Shown: piece by piece, positions 8,151 to 16,374 of the stretch
Layout: each line of letters opens with the position of its first letter
Position numbering within the stretch: position 1 is the stretch's first letter
Position numbers and translations under genes: made by a program
NCBI RefSeq assembly: GCF_001514115.1
Contig: NZ_KQ948468.1
Coordinates: 203,697 to 267,696 of the forward strand
Reading direction: 5' to 3'
From: Streptomyces olivochromogenes
Lineage (GTDB): Bacteria > Actinomycetota > Actinomycetes > Streptomycetales > Streptomycetaceae
Length of the DNA: 64,000 bases
Notes under the pieces: model-generated
The model's input: only the letters and a program-made list of their open reading frames with translations
The model's database searches: none
What the model was told of the DNA's origin: nothing

Positions 8151-8874
8151 TGTTCTTGAGCGCCTCACGTACGGAGAGGGGAGCGAGCCGCCCCCGCTCC
8201 CGGGCGACGAAGGCCCGTACCGCCTCCGGATCCGTCTTCGCGTACTCGCGCAGACACCAGCCGATCGCCTTGCGGATGAAGAAGTCGGGATGCCCGGACT
8301 GCCGTACGCAGTAGGCGAAGAGCCGCTCGGTGTCGGTCGTCTCCTTGTAACGGAGCTGGTGGAGCAGGGCCGTACGGGCGACCCACAGGTCGTCGTCCTC
8401 GATCCACGCGTCCATGTCGCTCTTCAGCTTCGGATCGGCGGCCACGAGGCCTCCCACCACGTGGGAGGCGAGTGCGTCGACGGTGTCCCACCAGGAGACC
8501 GTCACGACGAGATGGCGCGTCACCGGGAGGAAACCGGAAGAGAGTTGCCTCACATGGCGGCGCAGGTAGTCGACGGCGAAATAGTGGTACTCGCGCTCCG
8601 GCAACGCCCAGCAGCGCAGGGCCACAGCGGTGCAATCGGCCTCCACAGGGGCCGCTGTTGCGAGCAGGACCGTGCGGGACAGCGCGCGGCGATCGGGCGT
8701 GGTCAGACCGAGGAAGGGGGCGACGTCCTTCATGTACGCGCGCATGGACACGGCCCGTTCCGGATCGGCCGCCGCGCCGTAGGTGGCGGTGAGCCGTTCC
8801 AGCACGATGTCCGCGAGGGAACTGTTCGGCACCTCGAACCGCGCACCCGACGTTCCGGAAGCTGTGACGCCCAT
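8140..8874 (-). CDS. DNA alkylation repair protein (AlkD-like HEAT repeat glycosylase)
   Basis: 244 aa, all-helical. The region DLWVARTALLHQLRYK...LFAYCVRQSGHPDFFIRKAIGWCLREYAK is diagnostic for the AlkC/AlkD superfamily, where tandem HEAT-like repeats cradle alkylated DNA and excise N3/N7-alkyl purines. The conserved catalytic Trp/Asp/Arg type residues (WIEDDDLWVAR, RKAIGWCLRE) are present. The ATG at 8874 is preferred because TATGGT lies 7 nt upstream (leaderless layout); in-frame starts up to 8901 exist. It is divergent from the VTT membrane gene with only ~50 bp between starts. Confidence 0.88.
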   Translation of the reverse strand: MGVTASGTSGARFEVPNSSLADIVLERLTATYGAAADPERAVSMRAYMKDVAPFLGLTTPDRRALSRTVLLATAAPVEADCTAVALRCWALPEREYHYFAVDYLRRHVRQLSSGFLPVTRHLVVTVSWWDTVDALASHVVGGLVAADPKLKSDMDAWIEDDDLWVARTALLHQLRYKETTDTERLFAYCVRQSGHPDFFIRKAIGWCLREYAKTDPEAVRAFVARERGRLAPLSVREALKNIGP

Positions 8875-8911
8875 GAGACGAACCATACGGCGATCACACA
8901 CACGGGTCGGT

Positions 8912-8917
8912 TAGTGT
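8912..8917 (+). promoter_or_regulatory. Leaderless -10 of the VTT membrane gene
   Basis: TAGTGT, 6 nt before ATG 8924; no convincing -35 was seen. Confidence 0.4.
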
Positions 8918-8923
8918 CGCCGA

Positions 8924-9703
8924 ATGCTCGATGCCACCACCCGCTCTGGGGGCACCGCCACAGCCGTTCCCCCGGCTCCCGTCGCTGAGCTCTCCCTCGC
9001 CGCGGAGTTCGCCGTCTCCACACCCACGGGCCTCGCCGCCCGTTGCACGAGAGTCCTGCTCTCGCCCTGGTCCCGGCTCTCCCTGCTGCTGGTGCTGCTC
9101 GCGGCGGCCGCGTCGAGCGTGCTGCTCTTCGAACCGCAGCGGCTGCTCTCCGACGGCTGGCCGCCACAGCTCAGCGGCGCCGCGGCGGCCGTGGTGTTCT
9201 CGGTGGCGTACGGGCTGTGCACGGTGGCGTTCGTGCCCCGGCCGCTGCTCAACCTCGCGGCGGGCGCGCTCTTCGGCTCGCAGCTGGGCCTCGGCACCGC
9301 GCTCGCGGGCACGGTCCTCGGCGCCGGTGTGGCGTTCGGGCTCGGCCGGGTCCTCGGGCAGGACGCGCTGCGCCCGCTGTTGCGCACCCGCTGGCTGAAG
9401 GCGGCCGACGGACAGCTCAGCCGGCACGGCTTCCGCACGATGATGATGGCCCGGCTCTTCCCCGGTGTGCCCTTCTGGGCGGCGAACTACTGCGCGGCCG
9501 TCTCCCGCATGGGCTGGCTGCCGTTCCTCCTCGCCACCGCCCTGGGATCGATCCCGAACACCGCCGCGTACGCCGTCGCGGGCGCCCGGGCCTCGGCGCC
9601 GACCTCCCCCGCCTTCCTGATCGCCATGGGCTTCATCGCGCTGCCGGCCCTGGTCGGCGCGGTGGTGGCCTGGCGCAAGCGCCACCACCTGCGCGGACAC
9701 TGA
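8924..9703 (+). CDS. TVP38/TMEM64 (DedA-superfamily, VTT domain) membrane protein
   Basis: 259 aa with about 5-6 membrane segments. It contains the VTT-domain signature FVPRPLLNLAAGALFGSQLGLGTALAGTVLGAG (~104-136) and the later RLFPGVPFWAANYCAAVSRM (~172-192), typical of TVP38/TMEM64 proteins related to DedA/lipid scramblases. Bacterial members are thought to move lipids or maintain the membrane potential, but the exact role is unknown. A 7-bp stem TGATCGG/CCGATCA begins at the stop codon (9701-9741) and may be a terminator shared with the convergent thiolase. Confidence 0.88.
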   Translation: MLDATTRSGGTATAVPPAPVAELSLAAEFAVSTPTGLAARCTRVLLSPWSRLSLLLVLLAAAASSVLLFEPQRLLSDGWPPQLSGAAAAVVFSVAYGLCTVAFVPRPLLNLAAGALFGSQLGLGTALAGTVLGAGVAFGLGRVLGQDALRPLLRTRWLKAADGQLSRHGFRTMMMARLFPGVPFWAANYCAAVSRMGWLPFLLATALGSIPNTAAYAVAGARASAPTSPAFLIAMGFIALPALVGAVVAWRKRHHLRGH

Positions 9704-9791
9704 TCGGGCTCCGGCTCCGGCGCCGATACCGATACCGATCAGTCTCCGGCACGGCGGTTCCCGGGAGGCGGACGACCCGCGCCGTCCGGGG

Positions 9792-10961
9792 TTACACGGC
9801 CTCGATGACCATCGCGTTGGCGAGTCCGCCCGCCTCGCACATCGTCTGCAGGCCGTAGCGGGCTCCGCGCTCGCGCATCGCGTGCACGAGGGTGGTCGTC
9901 AGCCGGGTGCCGCTCGCGCCGAGCGGGTGGCCGAGCGCGATCGCCCCGCCGTGCACGTTGACCCGGGACAGATCCGCGCCCGTCTCCTGCTGCCAGGTCA
10001 AAACGACGCTCGCGAAGGCCTCGTTCACCTCGAAGAGGTCGATGTCGCCGAGGGTGAGTCCCGCCCTGCGGAGCACCTTCTCGGTGGCCGGGATGACGCC
10101 CGTGAGCATCAGCAGCGGGTCGGAGCCGGTGACGGCGAAGCTGTGCAGGCGGGCGAGCGGGCGCAGGCCGAGCCTGGCCGCGGTCTCGCTCGACGTGATC
10201 AGCACGGCCGACGCGCCGTCGTTGATCGGGCTCGCGTTGCCCGCCGTGACGGACCAGTCGATCTGCGGGAAGCGCTCGGCGTAGGCCGGGTCGTAGTAGG
10301 CGGGCTTCAGTCCGGCGAGCACCTCCGTGGTGGTGGCGGGCCGGACACTCTCGTCGCGCGTCACGCCCTCCAGGGGCGCGACCTCGGCGTCGAAGAGGCC
10401 GTCGGCCCAGGCCGTGGCCGCCTTCTGGTGCGAGCCCGCCGCGAAGGCGTCCATCTGCGCGCGCGACAGACCCCACTTGGCGGCGATGAGCTCGGCGCTG
10501 ATGCCCTGCGGCACCAGGCCCTCGGGGAAGCGCGCCGCGATCCCGGGTCCGAAGGGATCCTCGGTGCCGCGGACGTTCGAGCCCATCGGCACACGGCTCA
10601 TCGACTCCACACCGCAGGCGACGACCAGGTCGTACGCCCCCGACAGGACGCCCTGGGCCGCGAAGTGCACGGCCTGCTGGGACGAGCCGCACTGGCGGTC
10701 CACGGTGGTCGCGGGCACCGTCTCGGGGAAGCCCGCCGAGAGCGCCGCGTACCGGGTGATGTTCGCGGCCTGCTCGCCCACCTGGCTGACGGTGCCGCCG
10801 ATGACGTCGTCGATCAGCGCCGGATCGACTCCGGAGCGCTCGACGAGGGTGCGCAGTGTGTGGGCGAGGAGCTCCACGGGGTGGACGTGGGCGAGGGAGC
10901 CGTTCGGCTTGCCCTTGCCGATGGGGGTGCGTACGGCTTCGACGATGACGGCGTCACGCAT
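9792..10961 (-). CDS. Thiolase (acetyl-CoA C-acyltransferase, FadA5-like)
   Basis: 389 aa. The nucleophilic Cys91 lies in DRQCGSSQQA, the His motif is GGAIALGHPLGASG, and the C-terminal Cys motif is CEAGGLAN instead of the biosynthetic-thiolase CIGGGQG; that C-terminal form is seen in degradative FadA5-type thiolases. It would cleave 3-ketoacyl-CoA with CoA in beta-oxidation (fatty acid or steroid side chain). The ATG 10961 has GGAG 6 nt upstream; an in-frame GTG at 10979 is less likely. It is divergent from an HxlR regulator with shared palindromes (10984-11046), which suggests direct control by it. Confidence 0.92.
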   Translation of the reverse strand: MRDAVIVEAVRTPIGKGKPNGSLAHVHPVELLAHTLRTLVERSGVDPALIDDVIGGTVSQVGEQAANITRYAALSAGFPETVPATTVDRQCGSSQQAVHFAAQGVLSGAYDLVVACGVESMSRVPMGSNVRGTEDPFGPGIAARFPEGLVPQGISAELIAAKWGLSRAQMDAFAAGSHQKAATAWADGLFDAEVAPLEGVTRDESVRPATTTEVLAGLKPAYYDPAYAERFPQIDWSVTAGNASPINDGASAVLITSSETAARLGLRPLARLHSFAVTGSDPLLMLTGVIPATEKVLRRAGLTLGDIDLFEVNEAFASVVLTWQQETGADLSRVNVHGGAIALGHPLGASGTRLTTTLVHAMRERGARYGLQTMCEAGGLANAMVIEAV

Positions 10962-10983
10962 GGTTGTCTCCAAACTCACCGAG

Positions 10984-11046
10984 TTTGTTTTCCAAACCCA
11001 CTAGGTGACTCAAGAGTAACTCAGTGGGTTGGACAAACCAACCCAC
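10984..11046. promoter_or_regulatory. HxlR operators between thiolase and regulator
   Basis: A perfect inverted repeat with 9-bp arms, GTGGGTTGG (11024-11032), 5-bp spacer, CCAACCCAC (11038-11046), overlaps the -35 of the regulator promoter. A related site, read on minus as GTGGGTTTGG then AAAACAAAC (11002-10984), lies closer to the thiolase. These are probable binding sites for the adjacent HxlR protein. Confidence 0.7.
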
Positions 11047-11056
11047 CCTCTAGACT
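11029..11056 (+). promoter_or_regulatory. Leaderless promoter of HxlR gene
   Basis: -35 TTGGAC (11029-11034), 16-bp spacer, -10 TAGACT (11051-11056), then 6 nt to ATG 11063. The operator palindrome covers the -35. Confidence 0.6.
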
Positions 11057-11062
11057 GGTGGC

Positions 11063-11524
11063 ATGAAGGACGCCCGCCCCTGTTCGATCGCCGACACACT
11101 CGCTCTCGTCGGCGAGAAGTACTCCCTGTTGGTACTGCGCGAGGTGTCGCTCGGCGCCACCCGCTTCGACCAGCTCGTCCGCAACATCGGCGCACCGCGC
11201 GATGTGCTCACCGCCCGCCTGAAACGGCTCGTCGACGCGGGCGTACTGGAGAAGGTCGAGTACAGCGACCGCCCGAAGCGCTACGAGTACCGGCCCACCC
11301 GGGCCGGTCTGGAACTGGAGCCGGTGCTGCACACGCTGATGGCGTGGGGCGACCGCCATCTCCAGGAGGGCGGTTTCCGCCCCATGGTGCTGGAGCACAC
11401 CTGCGGCCATGAGCTGGTCCCGCAGGTCGTGTGCCGGGAGTGCGGCGAGGTGGTCGAGCACGGCGACCTGACGGCCCACCCGCAGACCCCGGGCTGGACG
11501 GCGACGGGGCCTGCGGTGGCGTAG
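11063..11524 (+). CDS. HxlR-family regulator with N-terminal Cys and C-terminal zinc-ribbon-like motif
   Basis: 153 aa. Winged helix of the HxlR type: SIADTLALVGEKYSLLVLREV (~8-28) and recognition region RNIGAPRDVLTARLKRLVDAGVLE. Cys7 lies where the redox-sensing Cys of YodB/QorR/HypR sits. After the DNA-binding domain there is an extra CGHELVPQVVCRECG segment (~114-128) with the pattern C-x-H...C-x2-C, suggesting bound zinc. Such regulators repress neighbouring detoxification or catabolic genes as dimers. It is divergent from the thiolase with clear operators between them. Confidence 0.92.
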   Translation: MKDARPCSIADTLALVGEKYSLLVLREVSLGATRFDQLVRNIGAPRDVLTARLKRLVDAGVLEKVEYSDRPKRYEYRPTRAGLELEPVLHTLMAWGDRHLQEGGFRPMVLEHTCGHELVPQVVCRECGEVVEHGDLTAHPQTPGWTATGPAVA

Positions 11525-11593
11525 GGACGCGCCTGCACACCAGCTCAGGGACGGACCTGCGACGGCGCGGGCCCGGCAGAACCCCCGCAGGGG

Positions 11594-12325
11594 CTAATCG
11601 GTCCCCTTGTAGACGTCGAGCCGTCCGCACATCCCGAACTTGCCGTGCGCGGACGGCTGTTCGGCCCGTACCAGGGCGTCGGTGAGGTGGGAGACGTCGC
11701 CCCGCTCCAGCCGGTCGAGCTGCTCTCCCGTGGCCGCGGCGGCGGCCTCGGCACCGCGCCGCCACCGCTCGCGCCACTCGGCGAGCCGGGGCCGCACCAG
11801 CGCGGCGGCGGCCCGGTGGAACGCGGCGAGCGGCTCGGGCCCGTCCGCCGCGCGCAGCGCCCGGTAGCCCTCCAGGGCGAGGTCCCGCCGGGCCCGGGCG
11901 ACCCGCTCCTGCTCCGCCTCGGGCGCGTCGGCCGGGATCGCCGTCGCGGCCGCGTACGTCTCGGGGTCGGTCAGGTACTCCGGGGGCAGGGTGAGCACGG
12001 CGTCACCCGCTTCGGGGAGGCCGTTGTTCTGCATGAGGACGGTGATGCGCAGGTCGTCCTCGTTGACCAGGCGATGGATGGTGCCGGGCGTGAACCACGC
12101 GACGCTGCCCGGTTCGAGTGGCGTGACCTCGTACCCGGACGTCGTCAGCGTCTGCACCGCTCCGCGCCCGCCGGTGACGACGTACGCCTCCGAACAGGTC
12201 AGGTGCAGATGGGGGGTGCCGCCGGAGACTCCGTCCGAGGCGGGCCAGTCGTACACGCAGAGGTGCGAGACGGCGACGGCGCCCGGCAGCCCGGTGAACA
12301 CCGGGGTCTCGTGCGCGCCGCTCAC
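11594..12325 (-). CDS. Cupin-domain protein
   Basis: 243 aa from GTG 12325, which overlaps the TGA of the PmoA-like gene by 4 nt (GTGA coupling). The cupin core is visible as GGTPHLHLTCSEAYVVTGG (motif 1, with H, H, E) and GSVAWFTPGTIHRLVN (motif 2). The C-terminal half is helical with an EWRERWRRG segment. Cupins of this kind may be sugar isomerases, epimerases or regulatory binding domains. The operon with Gfo/Idh/MocA and PmoA-like genes suggests a role in a sugar-derivative pathway. Stop codon TAG at 11594. Confidence 0.82.
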   Translation of the reverse strand: MSGAHETPVFTGLPGAVAVSHLCVYDWPASDGVSGGTPHLHLTCSEAYVVTGGRGAVQTLTTSGYEVTPLEPGSVAWFTPGTIHRLVNEDDLRITVLMQNNGLPEAGDAVLTLPPEYLTDPETYAAATAIPADAPEAEQERVARARRDLALEGYRALRAADGPEPLAAFHRAAAALVRPRLAEWRERWRRGAEAAAAATGEQLDRLERGDVSHLTDALVRAEQPSAHGKFGMCGRLDVYKGTD

Positions 12326-13263
12326 CACGGGTGCTCCTCCAGGTACTTGGCGACCTCCTCGCGCTCCCAGGCCCCGTCGGCCACGACGACGCGGTAGCGG
12401 CGGGTGAGGGTGTCGCCGGGGGCGAGTTCGAGCTCTTCGAAGAAGGCGAACGAGGGGGCGACGGCGGCGAACGGATCGTTGCGCACGAACCAGTGGGCCG
12501 GGTGGGCGCCGCCCTCCCCGGTGTGGTCGTTCTCGGGACCGTGCGCGAAGACGAGCGTCGCGTGGCCGTCGGCGCCGTCGTGCTCGCCGGAGTACGCGAG
12601 CCAGGGCGCCTGCTGCCCCATCAGGCCGGGCCCTTCGGAGTCCGGCCCGATGATCCGGCCGTCCCGGAAGGCACGCGGTCCGCGCCAGAACAGGCCCGTG
12701 TAGCCGGCCATCTCCCGCCCCGCGGTGGTCGGGCTGCCGAAGCGCAGCGCCTCGTCCCGCCGGTTGGTGACCGCGGTCGTCCAGGTCAGCGCCCAGGAAC
12801 CCGACGCGGGATCGACGTCGTGCACCTCGACGCGGCGCTCCTCCTCGGCCCACAGCTCACCGTCGTACGGATGCCAGGTGAGGCGCTCGGCGATGACCGC
12901 GCGGCTCCCGTCCGAGACCACCTCGTCGAAGCCGACGTGGGCCATCGACCCGACGCGCTCCGGGAGTTCGAGGTATCCCTCCCCGTGGACGTACGTGTTG
13001 CCGCCCCACAGGTTGGAGCCCGACAGGTGGGAGGCCGTCATCTGGAGGCCCTTGTGCCAGCGGTGGTCGTTGGGCCGGTAGTCCGTGACGATGTCACCGG
13101 CCAGCGTCCTGAGGGGGTGCAGATACGGCTTGGGGGCCTCCCAGGCCGCCTCGGGCCGGTAGACGTAGCTCAACAGCTCCACGCCGGTGGTCGTGTCGCT
13201 GATCGTGATGCGATCACCATGGGCGTGGACGATACGCAGCGCACCCTGCGCCGACCCGGTCAT
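12322..13263 (-). CDS. PmoA-family protein (DUF6807)
   Basis: 313 aa, a globular beta-rich protein. The segments YVYRPEAAWEAPKPYLHPLRTLAG, DHRWHKGLQ and LFWRGPRAF are characteristic of actinobacterial PmoA-like proteins (so named from weak similarity to a methane monooxygenase region); there is no evidence of methane oxidation. Homologues commonly sit beside Gfo/Idh/MocA dehydrogenases in carbohydrate clusters, as here. The start ATG overlaps the upstream stop (ATGA) and its own stop overlaps the cupin start, so the three genes are translationally coupled. Confidence 0.85.
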   Translation of the reverse strand: MTGSAQGALRIVHAHGDRITISDTTTGVELLSYVYRPEAAWEAPKPYLHPLRTLAGDIVTDYRPNDHRWHKGLQMTASHLSGSNLWGGNTYVHGEGYLELPERVGSMAHVGFDEVVSDGSRAVIAERLTWHPYDGELWAEEERRVEVHDVDPASGSWALTWTTAVTNRRDEALRFGSPTTAGREMAGYTGLFWRGPRAFRDGRIIGPDSEGPGLMGQQAPWLAYSGEHDGADGHATLVFAHGPENDHTGEGGAHPAHWFVRNDPFAAVAPSFAFFEELELAPGDTLTRRYRVVVADGAWEREEVAKYLEEHPW

Positions 13264-14462
13264 GCCGACACCTCCTGGCTCACGGTGGACGCGGACTCGC
13301 CTGCGGACGCGGCGGGCGGCGCCCAGCCCGGCGCGCCCCCGTGCAGGGCCGTGTAGAACGGGTCCCCGGGCCCGACCTCCCCCGCGCGCACGGTCATGTC
13401 CGTGAACGCCGACTTGTAGAGCGCGGTGATCAGTTCCAGACTGGTACGCCCGTCGGCGCCGCTGCTGCGCGGCCGCTCACCCGCGCGCATGCTCGCGACC
13501 AGCTCCCGCAGCTGCTCCAGATGCGAGCTGGGCACGTCCGTACCGAAGTCACGCCAGGCCGCCACGTCCTCGTCGGACACGTCGGGGGCCGGGGTGATCC
13601 GCCAGTTGTCGTTGCTGTGGCCGTAGAGGTGCGTGAGCTCGACGGTGGCGCGTTCGCAGTCGATACGGATGCGGCTCACCTCGTCCGGGCTCAGGACACT
13701 GTTGACGATCGTGGCCAGCGCGCCGCTCTCGAAGCGGACGAGGGCGGTCGAGACGTCCTCCGTCTCCACGTCGTGCACCAGACGCCCGGCCATCGCCCGC
13801 ACCTCGCTCCACGGCCCCATCAGGTCCAGGAGCAGGTCCATCTGGTGGATGCCGTGCCCCATCGCGGGGCCGCCACCCTCGGTCTCCCAGCACCCGCGCC
13901 AGGGCACGGCGTAGTACTCGGCGTTGCGATACCAGGTGGTCTGGCAGTGCGCGACGAGCGGGCGGCCCATGGTCCGCTCGGCGATGAGGCGCCGCACATG
14001 CCGGGACCCCGAGCCGAACCGGTGCTGGAAGACGATGGCCGCGTACGGGCCCCCGTCCTTGCCCTCCTGCGCCTCGACGGCGTCGAAGTCGGCGAGCGTC
14101 AGGACCGGCGGCTTCTCGCACCAGACCCAGGCTCCGGCGCGCAGCGCGGCGACGGTCTGGTCGCGGTGCAGGGTCGGCGGGGTGCAGATCGCGACCAGGT
14201 CCGGCCGCTGCTCCTCCAGCATGCGGTCCAGATCGGTGTACGCGTGCGGGATGCCCGCCTCGGCGCAGAACTTCTGGACGGCGTCCTCCGCGATGTCGAC
14301 CGCGGCGACGATCTCCGTCTCGCCCTCCTCGGCGAGCCGGGCGAGCGCGGGAACATGGCTCCCGCGCGCGATGGCGCCCGTACCGATGACGGCGGCCCGG
14401 ATACGGCGGCCCTCGAACGGGGTCGCGGGGCGGTTGGGGGCGGACTCGGTGCTGTTACTCAT
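13260..14462 (-). CDS. Gfo/Idh/MocA family oxidoreductase
   Basis: 400 aa. N-terminal Rossmann fold with RAAVIGTGAIARGSHVPAL (~26-44), the WCEKPPVLT motif (E-K-P, ~120), and the central (G/H)...GHGIHQMDLLLDL region, all family hallmarks. It oxidises or reduces a sugar or cyclitol hydroxyl with NAD(P). First gene of a coupled three-gene minus operon with PmoA-like and cupin genes. LacI-type palindromes sit 36-90 bp upstream of its start. The substrate is not deducible. Confidence 0.93.
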   Translation of the reverse strand: MSNSTESAPNRPATPFEGRRIRAAVIGTGAIARGSHVPALARLAEEGETEIVAAVDIAEDAVQKFCAEAGIPHAYTDLDRMLEEQRPDLVAICTPPTLHRDQTVAALRAGAWVWCEKPPVLTLADFDAVEAQEGKDGGPYAAIVFQHRFGSGSRHVRRLIAERTMGRPLVAHCQTTWYRNAEYYAVPWRGCWETEGGGPAMGHGIHQMDLLLDLMGPWSEVRAMAGRLVHDVETEDVSTALVRFESGALATIVNSVLSPDEVSRIRIDCERATVELTHLYGHSNDNWRITPAPDVSDEDVAAWRDFGTDVPSSHLEQLRELVASMRAGERPRSSGADGRTSLELITALYKSAFTDMTVRAGEVGPGDPFYTALHGGAPGWAPPAASAGESASTVSQEVSA

Positions 14463-14498
14463 GTGCGTGATCAGCGCTCCACCGGACGTGACGTCAGA

Positions 14499-14510
14499 CG
14501 TTGGCCAACG
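14499..14510. promoter_or_regulatory. LacI-type palindrome 1
   Basis: CGTTGGCCAACG is a perfect 12-bp palindrome with a central GGCC-type core, 37 bp upstream of the Gfo/Idh/MocA start. Confidence 0.5.
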
Positions 14511-14540
14511 CGTGGTGTCACCGAGACGGAACCGGTGGCA

Positions 14541-14552
14541 GCAAGCGCTTTC
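14541..14552. promoter_or_regulatory. LacI-type palindrome 2
   Basis: GCAAGCGCTTTC, containing AAGCGCTT, matches the GAAAGCGCTTTC core typical of LacI/GalR operators in actinobacteria with one mismatch, 79 bp upstream of the operon. Confidence 0.6.
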
Positions 14553-14828
14553 TCTCTACCTGCAACGTATGCGCCGGTCCAGCGGCAGGTCAACACCCCT
14601 GCCATCCCGTGGACAACGTTGCCCACCGGCTCGGCACAGAACCGTCACGGCCCGACCGCCGTCCGCCCACTGTCCGAGCAGTGCCCCACCGCTGTCTGCG
14701 CACGAAACCCCTGTGGCCGAGCTGCCCTTGGGGGACGCTACGCTGCCACCAACACCCGTGATCACCGCACACAGCGGCCCGGCGTGCCCGTCGCCCCTTT
14801 CCGATCAGCGCTTGGACCACCTCACTTC

Positions 14829-15704
14829 ATGTCTTGGTTTGAATCCCTCATCCTCGGACTCGTCCAGGGGCTGACCGAGTTCCTTCCCGTCTCCTCCAGT
14901 GCGCATCTGCGCCTGACGGCGGCGTTCTCCGGCTGGGAGGACCCCGGAGCGGCCTTCACCGCGATCACCCAGCTCGGTACGGAGGCGGCGGTACTGATCT
15001 ACTTCCGCAAGGATGTCGGCCGGATCCTCGCGGCGTGGTTCCGCTCGCTCACGAACAAGGAGATGCGCCGGAACCACGACGCCCAGATGGGCTGGCTGGT
15101 CATCGTCGGCTCCATACCCATCGGCGTGCTCGGCCTGACACTCAAGGACCAGATCGAGGGCCCGTTCCGCGATCTGCGGATCACCGCGACGATGCTCATC
15201 GTCATGGGCGTGGTCATCGGCATCGCCGACCGGCTCGCGGCGCGTGACGAGACCGGCGGGAAGCACCGGGCGCCCAAGCAGCGCAAGGCACTCGAGGACC
15301 TGAACGTCAAGGACGGTCTGCTGTACGGCCTCTGCCAGGCGATGGCCCTGATCCCCGGCGTCTCCCGGTCCGGCGCGACCATCAGCGGCGGCCTCTTCAT
15401 GGGCTACACCCGCGCCGCGGCGGCCCGCTACTCCTTCCTCCTCGCCATGCCGGCCGTGCTCGCCTCGGGCGCCTTCGAGGTCAAGGACGCCACCGCGAAC
15501 GGCCATGTGGCGTGGGGGCCGACCATCTTCGCGACGGTGATCGCGTTCGCCGTCGGTTACGCCGTCATCGCGTGGTTCATGAAGTTCATCTCGCACAAGA
15601 GCTTCATGCCGTTCGTCTGGTACCGGATCGCGCTCGGCATCGTCATCATCGCGCTGGTCTCGACCGGCGGCCTGAGCCCGCACGCGGCCGAGTCCGCGGG
15701 CTGA
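14829..15704 (+). CDS. uppP: Undecaprenyl-diphosphatase
   Basis: 291 aa polytopic membrane protein. The two active-site motifs are GLTEFLPVSSSAHL (~15-28, catalytic Glu17) and PGVSRSGATI (~176-185). UppP/BacA dephosphorylates undecaprenyl pyrophosphate at the membrane to recycle the lipid carrier for peptidoglycan; overexpression gives bacitracin resistance. Length fits the family (about 270-290 aa). The ATG at 14829 begins MSWFESLILGLVQG, the normal N-terminus; longer in-frame translations run antisense to the Gfo gene and are not real. Confidence 0.96.
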   Translation: MSWFESLILGLVQGLTEFLPVSSSAHLRLTAAFSGWEDPGAAFTAITQLGTEAAVLIYFRKDVGRILAAWFRSLTNKEMRRNHDAQMGWLVIVGSIPIGVLGLTLKDQIEGPFRDLRITATMLIVMGVVIGIADRLAARDETGGKHRAPKQRKALEDLNVKDGLLYGLCQAMALIPGVSRSGATISGGLFMGYTRAAAARYSFLLAMPAVLASGAFEVKDATANGHVAWGPTIFATVIAFAVGYAVIAWFMKFISHKSFMPFVWYRIALGIVIIALVSTGGLSPHAAESAG

Positions 15705-15724
15705 CGCTCAACATCGGCGCCCCC

Positions 15725-16300
15725 TCAGCCGCCCGGGCGGTCCGTCCCGGGCAGGGCGAGCGCCCAGGGTTCCGGCTCGATCCGCGCGCCGTTGGCCACG
15801 TACGCGATCGTGCGGTACCAGCCCGCGAGGACCAGCAGTTCGAGGACCTCGGGCTCGTCGAGATGCTCCCGAAGTCCGCTCCAGGCCGCGTCGCCCACCC
15901 GGGCCGTGTCGTGCAGCTCGTCGACGGCACGGAGCAGCGCCGCCTGCCGGCCGGACCAGGCCGGATGATCGGGTCCGCCGGTCGCCGTGAGCGTCACCTG
16001 CCGCGGGGTGAGTCCGACCGTCTCCGCGTACGTCGCCATGTGGACGCCCCACTCGTACGCGCATCCGCAGCGGGCGGCGACGCGGGCGATGACGAGTTCT
16101 CGGTCGGCGTCGCTCAGGCGGCCGTGGACGAGGAGGCCCGCGCCCAGTGCCCGCATGCGTGAGGCGAGTTCCGGGTGGCGCTCCAGCACCTTGAACAGCA
16201 TCAGGGGCTCACGGGCGACACCGGGCGGCATCCACCGGTGCAACGCGCGGTCGGTCTCCGGCTCGTAGGGCGGCGTGACGCCGTCGATGCGCTGCTTCAT
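15725..16300 (-). CDS. Carboxymuconolactone decarboxylase/AhpD-like protein
   Basis: 191 aa. It contains the CMD-family helix pattern RELVIARVAARCGCAYEWGVHM (~68-89), with YEWGVH as in AhpD-like proteins; the usual C-x2-C is replaced by C-G-C, so peroxidase-linked thiol chemistry is uncertain. Family members act in protocatechuate degradation or as alkylhydroperoxidases. Start ATG 16300. It is divergent from an HxlR regulator, starts 74 bp apart, which probably controls it. Convergent with uppP. Confidence 0.85.
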   Translation of the reverse strand: MKQRIDGVTPPYEPETDRALHRWMPPGVAREPLMLFKVLERHPELASRMRALGAGLLVHGRLSDADRELVIARVAARCGCAYEWGVHMATYAETVGLTPRQVTLTATGGPDHPAWSGRQAALLRAVDELHDTARVGDAAWSGLREHLDEPEVLELLVLAGWYRTIAYVANGARIEPEPWALALPGTDRPGG

Positions 16301-16374
16301 GACTCGCAGCCTTGCGCTTCCGAAATCGAAGCACAAGGGTGGGAGGTGAGCGACTCCCAGCGAGAGGTACTCAC

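Larger units (their letters stand above)
14463..14828. other. 366-bp intergenic region between Gfo operon and uppP
   Basis: It holds two LacI-type palindromes (14499-14510 and 14541-14552) near the minus-strand operon and, closer to uppP, a TACGCT hexamer (14739-14744) that could be a uppP -10. No further gene is supported. Confidence 0.6.

Noticed and set aside
9701..9741. TGATCGG/CCGATCA stem with GATACC repeats
   Set aside because: Short stem with a 27-nt loop; mentioned with the VTT gene as a possible terminator but too weak for its own feature.
13341..14828. Long plus-strand open frame in front of uppP
   Set aside because: It runs antisense through the Gfo/Idh/MocA gene with Arg/His/Pro-rich low-complexity sequence; only the part from ATG 14829 is uppP.
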